A model generated the notes under the pieces. It saw only the letters and a list, made by a program, of their open reading frames with translations, was not told where the DNA came from and ran no database searches. Shown one piece after another: positions 7,937 through 14,892 of a stretch of DNA of 31,272 nucleotides. The stretch spans positions 1 to 31,272 of the forward strand of contig CAJTVF010000029.1 of the NCBI GenBank assembly GCA_910579435.1, written 5' to 3'. Source of the DNA: an uncultured Oscillibacter sp. GTDB taxonomy: Bacteria > Bacillota > Clostridia > Oscillospirales > Oscillospiraceae. Each line of letters starts with the position of its first letter. Positions within the stretch are counted from its first letter, which is position 1. Position numbers and translations under genes: made by a program.

Positions 7937-8803
7937 ATGGCCATTACCTATAACGACCTGTATCTGGAGGTCCGCCGCCAGCTCCGGGAGAGCGGCGTGG
8001 AGGCCTCCACCCTGGAGGCCCGGGAGCTGGTGTGCTTCGGCACCGGCAAGAACCGGGAGGAGCTGACCCGGGACAGCCGCCTGTATGCCTCCCCGGAGCG
8101 GGAGGCGCAGGTCCGGCGGCTGGTGGAGCGGCGCATGGCCGGGGAGCCGGTGGCCTACCTCATCGGCGAGTGGGAGTTCTACGGCCTCCCCCTGGACATC
8201 TCCCAGGACGTCCTCATCCCCCGGGCGGACACCGAGGTGCTGGCCGAACAGGCCATCGCCTACATACAGCAGCTGGGGGAGTGCCGGGTGCTGGACCTCT
8301 GCGCGGGCAGCGGCTGCGTGGGCCTGGCCATCGCCGCCCAGGCCCCCCAGGCCCGGGTGGTGCTGGGGGAAATCGACGACAGCGCCCTGAAAATCTGCCG
8401 CCAGAACATCCGGCGGAACAGCCTCTCCGCCCGGGTGACCCCCATCCAGATGGACGCCCGGGAAAAGCCCGCCCGGTCCCTGGGGGAATTCCAGTGCATC
8501 ATCAGCAATCCGCCTTACATCCCCACCGGGGACATCGCCGGGCTGGAACCCTCCGTCCGGGACTACGAGCCCCATATGGCCCTGGACGGCGGGGCGGACG
8601 GCATGGATTTCTATCGCGCCATCACCGAGCAGTGGAAAGAAGCCCTGGCCCCCGGCGGGCGGCTCTATTTTGAGGTGGGCATCGGCCAGGCGGACCCGGT
8701 GCTCCGGCTGATGCGGAGCCAGGGCTTTGGCGATTTGCAGATCATCAAGGACCATCATAAAATCCCCAGAGTGGTGCTGGGCGCCCTCTGCCAGGAAATC
8801 TGA
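7937..8803 (+). CDS. prmC: Release factor glutamine N5-methyltransferase (PrmC/HemK)
   Basis: The enzyme methylates the glutamine of the GGQ motif in peptide chain release factors. The 288-residue protein has the usual N-terminal helical domain (1-90), a Rossmann SAM-binding motif DLCAGSGCVGLA (120-131), the acidic GEIDDSA strand, and the catalytic NPPY motif at 191-194 (ISNPPYIP). Length and motifs match the family. The usual clostridial neighbour prfA does not follow; a PspC gene and recA come next. Confidence 0.94.
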   Translation: MAITYNDLYLEVRRQLRESGVEASTLEARELVCFGTGKNREELTRDSRLYASPEREAQVRRLVERRMAGEPVAYLIGEWEFYGLPLDISQDVLIPRADTEVLAEQAIAYIQQLGECRVLDLCAGSGCVGLAIAAQAPQARVVLGEIDDSALKICRQNIRRNSLSARVTPIQMDAREKPARSLGEFQCIISNPPYIPTGDIAGLEPSVRDYEPHMALDGGADGMDFYRAITEQWKEALAPGGRLYFEVGIGQADPVLRLMRSQGFGDLQIIKDHHKIPRVVLGALCQEI

Positions 8804-8818
8804 ACAGGAGGAATTGTT

Positions 8819-9013
8819 ATGGAAAAGAGGCTCTATAAAATCAATCGGGGCAAAATGGTAGACGGCGTGTGCGGCGGCATCGCCGAATACTTTGGGCTGG
8901 ACCCCACGCTGGTACGGCTGGCCTGGATTATCTTCTCCGCCATGGGCGGCAGCGGCATCCCGGCCTATATTCTGGCTGCGGTCGTCATTCCCCGGGAGCC
9001 GGAACAGCTGTAA
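8819..9013 (+). CDS. Small PspC-domain membrane protein
   Basis: The 64-residue protein is a single PspC domain. It starts KRLYKINRGKMVDGVCGGIAE, continues YFGLDPTLVRLAWI, and has one membrane helix (about 33-58) ending VVIPREPE. PspC domains anchor or sense membrane stress in phage-shock systems, but stand-alone small forms are common in Firmicutes and mostly uncharacterised. AGGAGGAATTGTT lies just before the ATG, and the gene starts 15 bases after prmC. Confidence 0.9.
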   Translation: MEKRLYKINRGKMVDGVCGGIAEYFGLDPTLVRLAWIIFSAMGGSGIPAYILAAVVIPREPEQL

Positions 9014-9071
9014 ACTGTATTCTTAAAATGATGTTATAAACTATTTATAGAATGATCGGGAGGAAATCAGC

Positions 9072-10187
9072 ATGGCAAAAGAGAAAGCGCCCCTGCCCAC
9101 TGCGGCCCCGGCGTCGGACAAGAAAAAGGCCATTGACAGCGCCATGAGCCAAATTGAAAAAATGTACGGCAAGGGCTCCATCATGCGCCTGGGAGACCGG
9201 ACGGCACTGAACGTGGAGTTCATCCCCACGGGCTCCCTGGCCCTGGACGTGGCCCTGGGCATCGGCGGCCTTCCCAAGGGGCGGATTATTGAGATCTACG
9301 GGCCGGAGTCCTCCGGCAAGACCACCCTGGCCCTCCACGTGGTGGCGGAGGCCCAGAAGCGGGGCGGCGAGGTGGCCTTCGTGGACGCGGAGCACGCCCT
9401 GGACCCCACCTACGCCCACGCCTTGGGGGTAAAAGTGGAAGACATGCTGATTTCCCAGCCGGACACCGGCGAGCAGGCCCTGGAAATCACCGAGGCCCTG
9501 GTCCGCTCCGGGGCTATCGACGTGATCGTCGTGGACTCCGTAGCGGCCCTGGTGCCCCGGGCGGAGATCGAGGGCGAGATGGGCGACAGCTACGTGGGCC
9601 TTCACGCCCGGCTCATGAGCCAGGCCCTGCGGAAGCTCACCGGCGCCATCGGCAAAACCAACACCATTGTCATTTTTATCAACCAGCTCCGGGAAAAGGT
9701 GGGCGTCATGTACGGCAACCCGGAGGTCACCACCGGCGGCCGGGCGCTGAAATTCTATGCCTCCGTCCGCATCGATGTGCGGCGCATCGAGGCGCTGAAA
9801 AATGGCAGCGAAATCATCGGCAACCGAACCCGGGCCAAGGTGGTGAAAAACAAAATGGCCCCCCCCTTCCGGGAGGCGGAGTTCGACATCATGTACGGCG
9901 AGGGCATCGTCCGGGAGGGCGAGCTGGTGGACCTGGGCGTGAAGCTGGACCTGGTCCAGAAGGCGGGCTCCTGGTTCTCCATGGGGGAGACCCGCATCGG
10001 CCAGGGCCGGGACGCGGCGAAGCGCTATCTCCAGGAAAACCCGGAAATCCGGGACCAGCTGGAGGCGGACATCCGCAAGAACTTTGACAAGCTCATGAGC
10101 AACCAGGCCCGGGTGGCCGCCAAGGCCGCCGGACGGGCCGTGGACGTCAGCGCCGATGACTTCGACGACTCCGGCGAATCCGACTGA
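9072..10187 (+). CDS. recA: Recombinase RecA
   Basis: The 371-residue protein is the strand-exchange recombinase and LexA co-protease. It has Walker A GPESSGKTT near residues 77-85, Walker B VIVVDSVAALVP, the MAW-type motif near NTIVIFINQLREK, and loop L2 VMYGNPEVTTGGRALKFYAS. The acidic C-terminal tail (DVSADDFDDSGESD) is typical. GGGAGGAAATCAGC precedes the ATG. recX starts 2 bases after the stop. No clear LexA box was found in the 58-base gap upstream. Confidence 0.98.
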   Translation: MAKEKAPLPTAAPASDKKKAIDSAMSQIEKMYGKGSIMRLGDRTALNVEFIPTGSLALDVALGIGGLPKGRIIEIYGPESSGKTTLALHVVAEAQKRGGEVAFVDAEHALDPTYAHALGVKVEDMLISQPDTGEQALEITEALVRSGAIDVIVVDSVAALVPRAEIEGEMGDSYVGLHARLMSQALRKLTGAIGKTNTIVIFINQLREKVGVMYGNPEVTTGGRALKFYASVRIDVRRIEALKNGSEIIGNRTRAKVVKNKMAPPFREAEFDIMYGEGIVREGELVDLGVKLDLVQKAGSWFSMGETRIGQGRDAAKRYLQENPEIRDQLEADIRKNFDKLMSNQARVAAKAAGRAVDVSADDFDDSGESD

Positions 10188-10189
10188 CC

Positions 10190-10810
10190 ATGCGGGTAGA
10201 GCGGATTGAGGCGTCCAAGCACAAGAAGGGCCGCATCCTGCTCTTTCTGGAGGACGGGGCCTGCCTGAAAATCACGGAGCAGGAGCTGCTGGACTTCGGC
10301 CTCCGCTCCGGGGACGAGCTGGACGAGGCGGTCCTGGGGCGGCTGAAGGAGGCCGCCGGGGTTTCCAACGCCCGGGCGGCGGCGGCGGACCTCATTGGCA
10401 AGCGGGCCATGAGCCGGCGGGATCTGGAGCGGAAGCTCCGGGAGAAGGGGGCCAGCGAGGCAGAGGCCCGCTACGCCGCCGAATGGCTGGAGGCCATCGG
10501 AGCCCTGAATGACGCGGAATACGCCGCCGCCCTGGTCCGGCACTGCGCCCAGCTGGGGTACGGCCCCGCCCGGGTCCGGGAGAAGCTCTATGAAAAGGGC
10601 GTCCCCCGGGAGCTGTGGGAGGAGGCTCTGGAGGAGCTGCCCGCAGACGGCGGGCAGGTGGAGGATTTTTTGCGGAGCAAGCTCCGGGGGAGAATTCCTG
10701 ACGAAAAAGAAAAAAGGCGTTTGACAAACGCCTTGCTCCGCAGGGGGTTCCCCTGGGGGGAGGTCAAGGCCGCCTGGCGGCGGATGGGGGAGGAAGTGCA
10801 AGAGGACTGA
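10190..10810 (+). CDS. recX: RecA regulator RecX
   Basis: RecX modulates RecA filament activity. The 206-residue product shows the repeated three-helix pattern of the family: SRRDLERKLREKGASEAEARYAAEWL, then LNDAEYAAALVRHCAQLGYGPARVREKLYEKGV, then RRLTNALLRRGFPWGEVKAAW. Its position directly behind recA confirms the call. The ribosome-binding site would lie inside the recA end and is weak, which suggests translational coupling. Confidence 0.93.
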   Translation: MRVERIEASKHKKGRILLFLEDGACLKITEQELLDFGLRSGDELDEAVLGRLKEAAGVSNARAAAADLIGKRAMSRRDLERKLREKGASEAEARYAAEWLEAIGALNDAEYAAALVRHCAQLGYGPARVREKLYEKGVPRELWEEALEELPADGGQVEDFLRSKLRGRIPDEKEKRRLTNALLRRGFPWGEVKAAWRRMGEEVQED

Positions 10811-10831
10811 ATCCTCTTGGATGCCTGTGCT

Positions 10832-10960
10832 GGCCCTGACGGGCGGGGAGGATTGGTGACCAGCGGTGGCTGGTGCATTGCACCCCCCCATTTTCTCTTT
10901 TTCTTCCAGAAGAAAAAGAGAAAACGGGCCGTGCACGGTCCAAAAGAGAAAAAGAAGTAA
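10832..10960 (-). repeat. Structured interspersed repeat, family 1, copy A (inverted, 5'-truncated)
   Basis: On the minus strand this matches copies B (11876-12069) and C (28390-28584). It has the long AU-rich hairpin (10891-10906 with 10909-10924, a perfect 16-bp stem with a 2-base loop), the palindrome CCGTGCACGG, the CCAGC-NNNN-GCTGG hairpin and the CGCCC-GTCA-GGGC hairpin. It lacks the GGCCC-GAA-GGGCC and TTCTA-CCGA-TAGAA hairpins found at the left end of B and C. The rest of the 10811-11135 gap, downstream of recX, shows no convincing gene. Confidence 0.85.
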
Positions 10961-11135
10961 CGTCCCTGCGGGGGGACGGGAGACGGGGGACGCGCAGGGT
11001 GTGCTTCCGCCTTTTACGAAAGTCTTCCGTCCGCGGCGTGGTGCAAGCGGGGGTTTTGGTGGTTGATGAAAGGACTGTTCGTCTCTCCTCGCTGCCGCTA
11101 ACCCGGTGGACGGGGGAGACATTGCGGGAGGAGAA

Positions 11136-11384
11136 TTAAAATCCTTCTAATAGCTGTACCATAAGCTGTGCGCCAAAACAGACACCGGTATGAAAAGCGG
11201 CGTCCCGCTGTTCCAGAGCTAGGGCCTGTATTTCTTGCTGGAAAGCGTCAGCCGCCTTTGGCTCCAGCGCGTGCAGCTGCCGCAAAACGCGCTCCTCCGC
11301 AATCGTATAGGGCGCTTCCATGGGTGCTTTGCCCCGTAAATCGGTAAGTTCACCATACTGAAGCGCAGTCAAGATATCAAACAT
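11136..11384 (-). CDS. Small helical protein divergent from an XRE regulator (DUF6809-like)
   Basis: The 82-residue protein starts MFDILTALQYGELTDLRG, has a central helical region rich in Gln, Ala and Glu, and ends TGVCFGAQLMVQLLEGF. This layout recalls the small DUF6809-type proteins common in Clostridia, whose role is unknown; the assignment is from memory of the pattern only. TAGGAGGATATAACT gives a strong ribosome-binding site. The gene is transcribed away from the XRE gene at 11459, and a perfect 14-bp inverted repeat lies between the two starts. The product may be the partner or the sole target of that regulator. Compare 27810-28022. Confidence 0.7.
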   Translation of the reverse strand: MFDILTALQYGELTDLRGKAPMEAPYTIAEERVLRQLHALEPKAADAFQQEIQALALEQRDAAFHTGVCFGAQLMVQLLEGF

Positions 11385-11405
11385 AGTTATATCCTCCTAT
11401 TCTAT

Positions 11406-11443
11406 ATACCTTTAAGTAGTATTATAATCCTACTTAAAGGTAT
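11406..11443. promoter_or_regulatory. Operator/promoter between the divergent pair: perfect 14-bp inverted repeat
   Basis: Arms ATACCTTTAAGTAG (11406-11419) and CTACTTAAAGGTAT (11430-11443) are exact complements around a 10-base centre, TATTATAATC. The centre holds a TATAAT on both strands (11423-11428 plus, 11421-11426 minus). The minus-strand -10 has TCGACC at 17-bp spacing. A repressor bound to both arms would block both promoters. Confidence 0.8.
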
Positions 11444-11458
11444 GGTCGAGAGGTTTTT

Positions 11459-11707
11459 ATGAAAACTGTAATTTTATTAAAAGATAGAGTTTATCAGTTG
11501 CGGAAGGCGGAGGGCTTGACCCAACAGCAGCTGGGAGAAATTTTGGGGCTTACAAGTAAATCCATCAGCATGCTGGAAAGCGGCGGGCGCAGTACTACGA
11601 TTGATAAACTGGTAATACTTGCGGAGCATTTCCAAGTTTCCACCGACTATTTAGTCGGCATCACCGACGACCCCACCTGGCGGGGAGGGCCCGGAGGAAT
11701 GGCCTGA
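11459..11707 (+). CDS. XRE-family HTH transcriptional regulator (module 1)
   Basis: This 82-residue single-domain Cro/CI-type regulator has VYQLRKAEGLTQQQLGEILGLTSKSISMLESGGRS as its helix-turn-helix, followed by the typical KLVILAEHFQVSTDYLVGITDDP. GAGAGG precedes the ATG. The first half of the gene is AT-rich compared with recA or rimO nearby, which suggests separate acquisition. A 9-bp palindrome, GGCCTGACC-AAGG-GGTCAGGCC (11701-11722), covers its stop codon and may end transcription. It most likely represses itself and the divergent gene through the 11406-11443 palindrome. Confidence 0.88.
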   Translation: MKTVILLKDRVYQLRKAEGLTQQQLGEILGLTSKSISMLESGGRSTTIDKLVILAEHFQVSTDYLVGITDDPTWRGGPGGMA

Positions 11708-11722
11708 CCAAGGGGTCAGGCC
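11701..11722 (+). terminator. Hairpin across the XRE stop codon
   Basis: GGCCTGACC and GGTCAGGCC form a perfect 9-bp stem with loop AAGG. No T-run follows, so it may be a weak or factor-assisted terminator, or an mRNA 3' stabiliser. A second small hairpin, CAAAATC-TTC-GATTTTG, lies at 11809-11825. Confidence 0.4.
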
Positions 11723-11875
11723 CCACGTCGTCGGAAGAAATTCCGCCCGCTGCGTCCCCGCCTGACGGCGAGGCCTCCGCTCTGCTCCATTCCTTCCTCC
11801 TCTCCCCACAAAATCTTCGATTTTGCGGGAGCCCCCAGGGATTTGTCCTACCGGAGTGTCAGCATTGCAAAGGTG

Positions 11876-12069
11876 TTCTACCGATAGAAGGGCAAAAAAA
11901 ACAGGCCCGAAGGGCCATTACTTCTTTTTCTCTTTTGGACCGTGCACGGCCCGTTTTCTCTTTTTCTTCTGGAAGAAAAAGAGAAAATGGGGGGTGCAAT
12001 GAACCAGCCGTCGCTGGCTGCCAATTTCCCCCGCCCGTCAGGGCGAGCAAAATCCCCCCTGACAGGGGG
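11876..12069 (+). repeat. Structured interspersed repeat, family 1, copy B
   Basis: In order the copy holds these hairpins: TTCTA-CCGA-TAGAA (11876), GGCCC-GAA-GGGCC (11904-11916), palindrome CCGTGCACGG, a perfect 16-bp AU-rich stem (11954-11969 with 11972-11987), CCAGC-CGTC-GCTGG, CGCCC-GTCA-GGGCG and CCCCC-TGACA-GGGGG. The sequence is almost identical to copy C until about the sixth hairpin. It ends 18 bases before the rimO start, so it makes up most of the rimO 5' leader. Together with 11708-11875, where I see no gene, it fills the 380-base gap. Confidence 0.88.
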
Positions 12070-12087
12070 TAACCAAGGAGGCCCTCC

Positions 12088-13410
12088 ATGCCTTATAAAG
12101 TCTATTTCCTCTCCCTTGGCTGCGCCAAAAACCAGGTAAACTGCGAGCAGATGATGTCCCTAACCCAGTCGGCGGGCCACGAAATCGTCCCGGACCCCGC
12201 CGGGGCCGATGTGGCGGTGGTAAACACCTGCGGCTTCCTGGCCTCCGCCTGTGAGGAGGCCATAGACAACATCCTGAACCTGGCGGAGCTGAAACAGACC
12301 GGGGCCTTGAAAAAGATCCTCGTCACCGGTTGCATGGCCCAGCGTTATAAAGCCGACGTGCTGGAGGAGCTCCCGGAGATCGACGGCATCCTGGGCACGG
12401 GCAGCTACGGCGATATCGCCGCCGCCGTCTCCGAGGTCATGGAGACGGGCCTCCGGCCCTGCCATTTGGGCAATATCCACACCGCCCCCCAGGGCGGGCC
12501 CCGCATCCTCTCCACGCCCCCCTGGTACGCCTACCTCCGCATCGCCGAGGGCTGTGACAACCACTGCGCCTACTGCGTCATTCCCTCCCTCCGGGGCAAG
12601 TACCGCAGCCGCCCCATGGGGGAGCTGCTGGACGAGGCGGCGGAGCTCAGCTCCGCCGGGGTGAAGGAGCTGCTGGTCATTGCCCAGGATATCACCCGCT
12701 ATGGCACGGATTTGAACGGGAAACACCAGCTGGCGGCCCTGCTCCGGGAATTGTGCCAGTTCGACTTCCATTGGATTCGCCTCCACTACCTTTACCCCGA
12801 CGAAATCACGGAAGAGCTCATTGACACGATTGCGGGCCAGCCGAAGATCCTGCCCTACCTGGACATTCCCATCCAGCACTGCAGCGACGGCATTTTGAAG
12901 GCCATGAACCGCCGGGACACCAAGGAATCCATTCGCCGCCTCTTCCAGACGCTCCGGCGGCGCATCCCGGGCCTGGTCCTGCGAACCAGCCTGATTGCCG
13001 GGCTTCCCGGCGAGGGGGAGGCGGAGTTCGAGGAGCTGTGCGAATTCCTCCGGGAGCAGAAGATCGAGCGGGCCGGGGTGTTCCCCTTCTCTCCGGAGGA
13101 CGGAACCCGGGCGGCGCAGATGGACCACGTGGACGCGGAAGAGGCCGCCCGCCGGGCGGAGGTCGCCGTGGACGTGCAGTCCGATATCATCGACGAATAC
13201 AATGAATCCGTCCTGGGAACGGAGCGGGAGGTCCTCTGTGAGGGCTTCGACGGCCAGGCCCAGATGTTCTTCGGGCGGAGCTATGCCGAGTCCCCGGAGA
13301 TCGACGGCCGGATTTACTTCACGGCGGCGGAGGAGCCGGAGCCGGGAGACTTCGTGACCGTCCGCCTCACCGGCGTGATGGACGGCGAGCTCACCGGAGA
13401 GCGGGTATGA
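12088..13410 (+). CDS. rimO: Ribosomal protein S12 methylthiotransferase RimO
   Basis: The radical-SAM enzyme adds a methylthio group to an aspartate of ribosomal protein S12. The 440-residue protein has the N-terminal UPF0004 domain with C12 (SLGCAKNQ), C48 (NTCGF) and C82 (TGCMAQR) for one iron-sulfur cluster. The radical-SAM C-x3-C-x2-C is at 156/160/163 (EGCDNHCAYC), and a C-terminal TRAM-like domain follows (about 365-438). The SLGCAKN start and the length favour RimO over MiaB. AAGGAGG precedes the ATG. The stop overlaps the next start (ATGA). Confidence 0.95.
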   Translation: MPYKVYFLSLGCAKNQVNCEQMMSLTQSAGHEIVPDPAGADVAVVNTCGFLASACEEAIDNILNLAELKQTGALKKILVTGCMAQRYKADVLEELPEIDGILGTGSYGDIAAAVSEVMETGLRPCHLGNIHTAPQGGPRILSTPPWYAYLRIAEGCDNHCAYCVIPSLRGKYRSRPMGELLDEAAELSSAGVKELLVIAQDITRYGTDLNGKHQLAALLRELCQFDFHWIRLHYLYPDEITEELIDTIAGQPKILPYLDIPIQHCSDGILKAMNRRDTKESIRRLFQTLRRRIPGLVLRTSLIAGLPGEGEAEFEELCEFLREQKIERAGVFPFSPEDGTRAAQMDHVDAEEAARRAEVAVDVQSDIIDEYNESVLGTEREVLCEGFDGQAQMFFGRSYAESPEIDGRIYFTAAEEPEPGDFVTVRLTGVMDGELTGERV

Positions 13411-13682
13411 GAAGCCCGCTGACGGAAATCCCCGGCGTGGGGGACCGCATTGCCGCCGTCATGGAGGCCCTGGGCATCCGGGAGGTCTCGGACCTCCGGG
13501 GCCGGGATCCGGAGGAGCTGTACCTCCGGGAGTGCGCGATGAAGGGCTATCAGGAGGACCGCTGCGCCCTCTATGTCTGGCGGACGGCGGTGTACTACGC
13601 GGACCATGAGGCCCGGGACCCGGGGAAGCTCAAGTGGTGGTACTGGAAGGACAAGACCTATCCGGAGAAGGAGGACCTATGA
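13407..13682 (+). CDS. Cdd1-like helix-hairpin-helix protein
   Basis: The 91-residue protein opens with a helix-hairpin-helix, LTEIPGVGDRIAAVMEALGIREVSDLRGRDPEELY, and then a conserved tail with CALYVWRTAVYYA and KLKWWYWKD. This matches the Cdd1 ('pathogenicity locus') family first named beside the Clostridioides difficile toxin locus; the function is unknown. Such motifs often bind DNA non-specifically. The gene overlaps rimO and pgsA by 4 bases each, so it is in one transcript with both. Confidence 0.85.
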   Translation: MRSPLTEIPGVGDRIAAVMEALGIREVSDLRGRDPEELYLRECAMKGYQEDRCALYVWRTAVYYADHEARDPGKLKWWYWKDKTYPEKEDL

Positions 13683-14260
13683 ATCTGCCTAATAAATTGA
13701 CCATGCTCCGCATCATCCTGACGCCGGTGTTTCTGGCGGTGCTGTACTGGGGCTTCCCCGGCGCGGACTATATGGCCCTGGCCATTTTCATCATCGCCAG
13801 CCTGACGGACCTGATGGACGGGAAGATCGCCCGGAAGTACAACCTGGTAACGGACTTCGGCAAGTTCGCCGACCCCCTGGCGGACAAGATCCTGGTGGTG
13901 GCGGCCATGCTGTGGTTCGTGGAGTGCGGGCGCATGCCCGCCTGGATGGTGATGATCGTGATTACCCGGGAGTTCGCCGTCAGCGGCCTGCGGATGATCG
14001 CCTCGGACAACGGGCGGGTCATCGCTGCCGGGTGGTCCGGGAAGGTGAAAACCGCCTCCACCATGGTGTGCATTGTGGTGATGCTGCTGCTGGGGCCCTC
14101 CTTGGCGGCTTACCAGTCCGGGGGAGGCCTGACCGCCGTGCCCTGGGACCGGTATATTTCGTGGGCCGACACGGTTTGCGTGTGGGTCATCACCTTGACG
14201 ACGCTGTACTCCGGCGTGGAGTATTTCGTGAAGAACAAGGACGTTATTCAATCGGCGTAG
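13679..14260 (+). CDS. pgsA: CDP-diacylglycerol-glycerol-3-phosphate 3-phosphatidyltransferase
   Basis: This membrane enzyme makes phosphatidylglycerol phosphate from CDP-diacylglycerol and glycerol 3-phosphate. The 193-residue product has the CDP-alcohol phosphotransferase signature D-G-x2-A-R-x8-G-x3-D-x3-D (DGKIARKYN... GKFADPLAD, near residues 44-66) and several membrane helices. The start MNLPNKLTMLRIILTPVF is the family norm. The ATG lies in an ATGA overlap with the preceding gene. The usual clostridial order rimO-pgsA is kept, but recA is upstream rather than downstream. Confidence 0.95.
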   Translation: MNLPNKLTMLRIILTPVFLAVLYWGFPGADYMALAIFIIASLTDLMDGKIARKYNLVTDFGKFADPLADKILVVAAMLWFVECGRMPAWMVMIVITREFAVSGLRMIASDNGRVIAAGWSGKVKTASTMVCIVVMLLLGPSLAAYQSGGGLTAVPWDRYISWADTVCVWVITLTTLYSGVEYFVKNKDVIQSA

Positions 14261-14291
14261 TTCCCTTTCTTGAAAGTTAAAGGTGTCGACT

Positions 14292-14332
14292 GTCCGAACT
14301 CATTGAACCGCAACGGTTCCATGGGTTCGGAC
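14292..14332. repeat. Long inverted repeat after pgsA
   Basis: Two 19-base arms (14292-14310 and 14314-14332) around the loop CAA pair at 18 of 19 positions, with one T-C mismatch and one G-T pair among the rest. No T-run follows. It could be a processing or termination hairpin, or the relic of a mobile palindrome. It sits at the boundary where GC-rich sequence gives way to an AT-rich patch. Confidence 0.6.
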
Positions 14333-14446
14333 GGTGCTTGATACGCAATAAAGTACACAAGTACCTTGGCTGAATTGTTTGCGCTGTAATGTCATGCTTC
14401 TTTGCGTACAGCTCGACAAATCGGAATTACATGGAGGCTGTTTAAG

Positions 14447-14596
14447 ATGAAGCAAGCAATTATCTCAACTATTATCGTGTTAATTTGTGGATATTTTGGG
14501 TGCTTTTTAGATATTGCAGGATGTATTATGGCTACTGTTGGTTCGGCTACAGGCTGTATAGTTTATGCTGTTACAGCTAATAAAAAAGGCGATTAA
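14447..14596 (+). CDS. Small hydrophobic membrane protein
   Basis: Forty-nine codons follow ATGGAGGCTGTTTAAG, a good ribosome-binding site. The product, starting MKQAIISTIIVLICGYFGCF, has two hydrophobic stretches separated by LDIAG and ends TANKKGD, so it should be a two-helix inner-membrane protein. Codons are AT-rich, unlike pgsA and the sugar operon on either side. I do not recognise the family. The following 296 bases hold no clear gene. Confidence 0.5.
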   Translation: MKQAIISTIIVLICGYFGCFLDIAGCIMATVGSATGCIVYAVTANKKGD

Positions 14597-14843
14597 ATTC
14601 CAGTTTATCGGGGAGTTTGCAAAATCAACATCGCTCCCCAAGCAGGGAACAGGGGACACAGCTTAGTACACAAGCGGCCCTATTTCAACCTGTGTAAATC
14701 TGTATCATCCAATACAGCAGAAGGCTGAAAATGCTTGAAACTACACAATACTGCTTAGGACTGAACCAGCGTTCCTATAATTGAAAGAAAAGGAACCAAA
14801 AGAACTTTATTGCGCTCTATAGTCTGAATAGAAACCAAGACGA

Positions 14844-14880
14844 AGCGGCGGCAACGAAGAATTTCCTCGTTGCCGCCGCT
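14844..14880. terminator. Strong hairpin at the end of the sugar operon
   Basis: AGCGGCGGCAACGA and its complement (14844-14857, 14867-14880) form a perfect 14-bp stem with a 9-base loop, 12 bases past the stop of the minus-strand dehydrogenase. T-runs on both sides are poor (TCTATTT on plus, TTCGTCTTGGTTTC on minus). Confidence 0.7.
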
Positions 14881-14892
14881 CTATTTGAAGTA

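Noticed and set aside
7692..7937. Riboswitch before prmC
   Set aside because: Two short hairpins (GCCGCC-CCA-GGCGGC and CCGC-GCGG) are present, but I could not match any known riboswitch core.
8990..9071. LexA (Cheo) box upstream of recA
   Set aside because: GGAACAGCTGTAA near 9000 keeps only one half-site, lies at the end of the PspC gene, and lacks the GTTC half. No other candidate was seen in the gap.
11942..12139. Repeated small frame starting MHGPFSLFLLEEKEK (also at 28455)
   Set aside because: It is a translation of the hairpin repeat; the frame has no ribosome-binding site and runs into the start of rimO or the YigZ gene in another phase. The conservation is explained by the repeat DNA.
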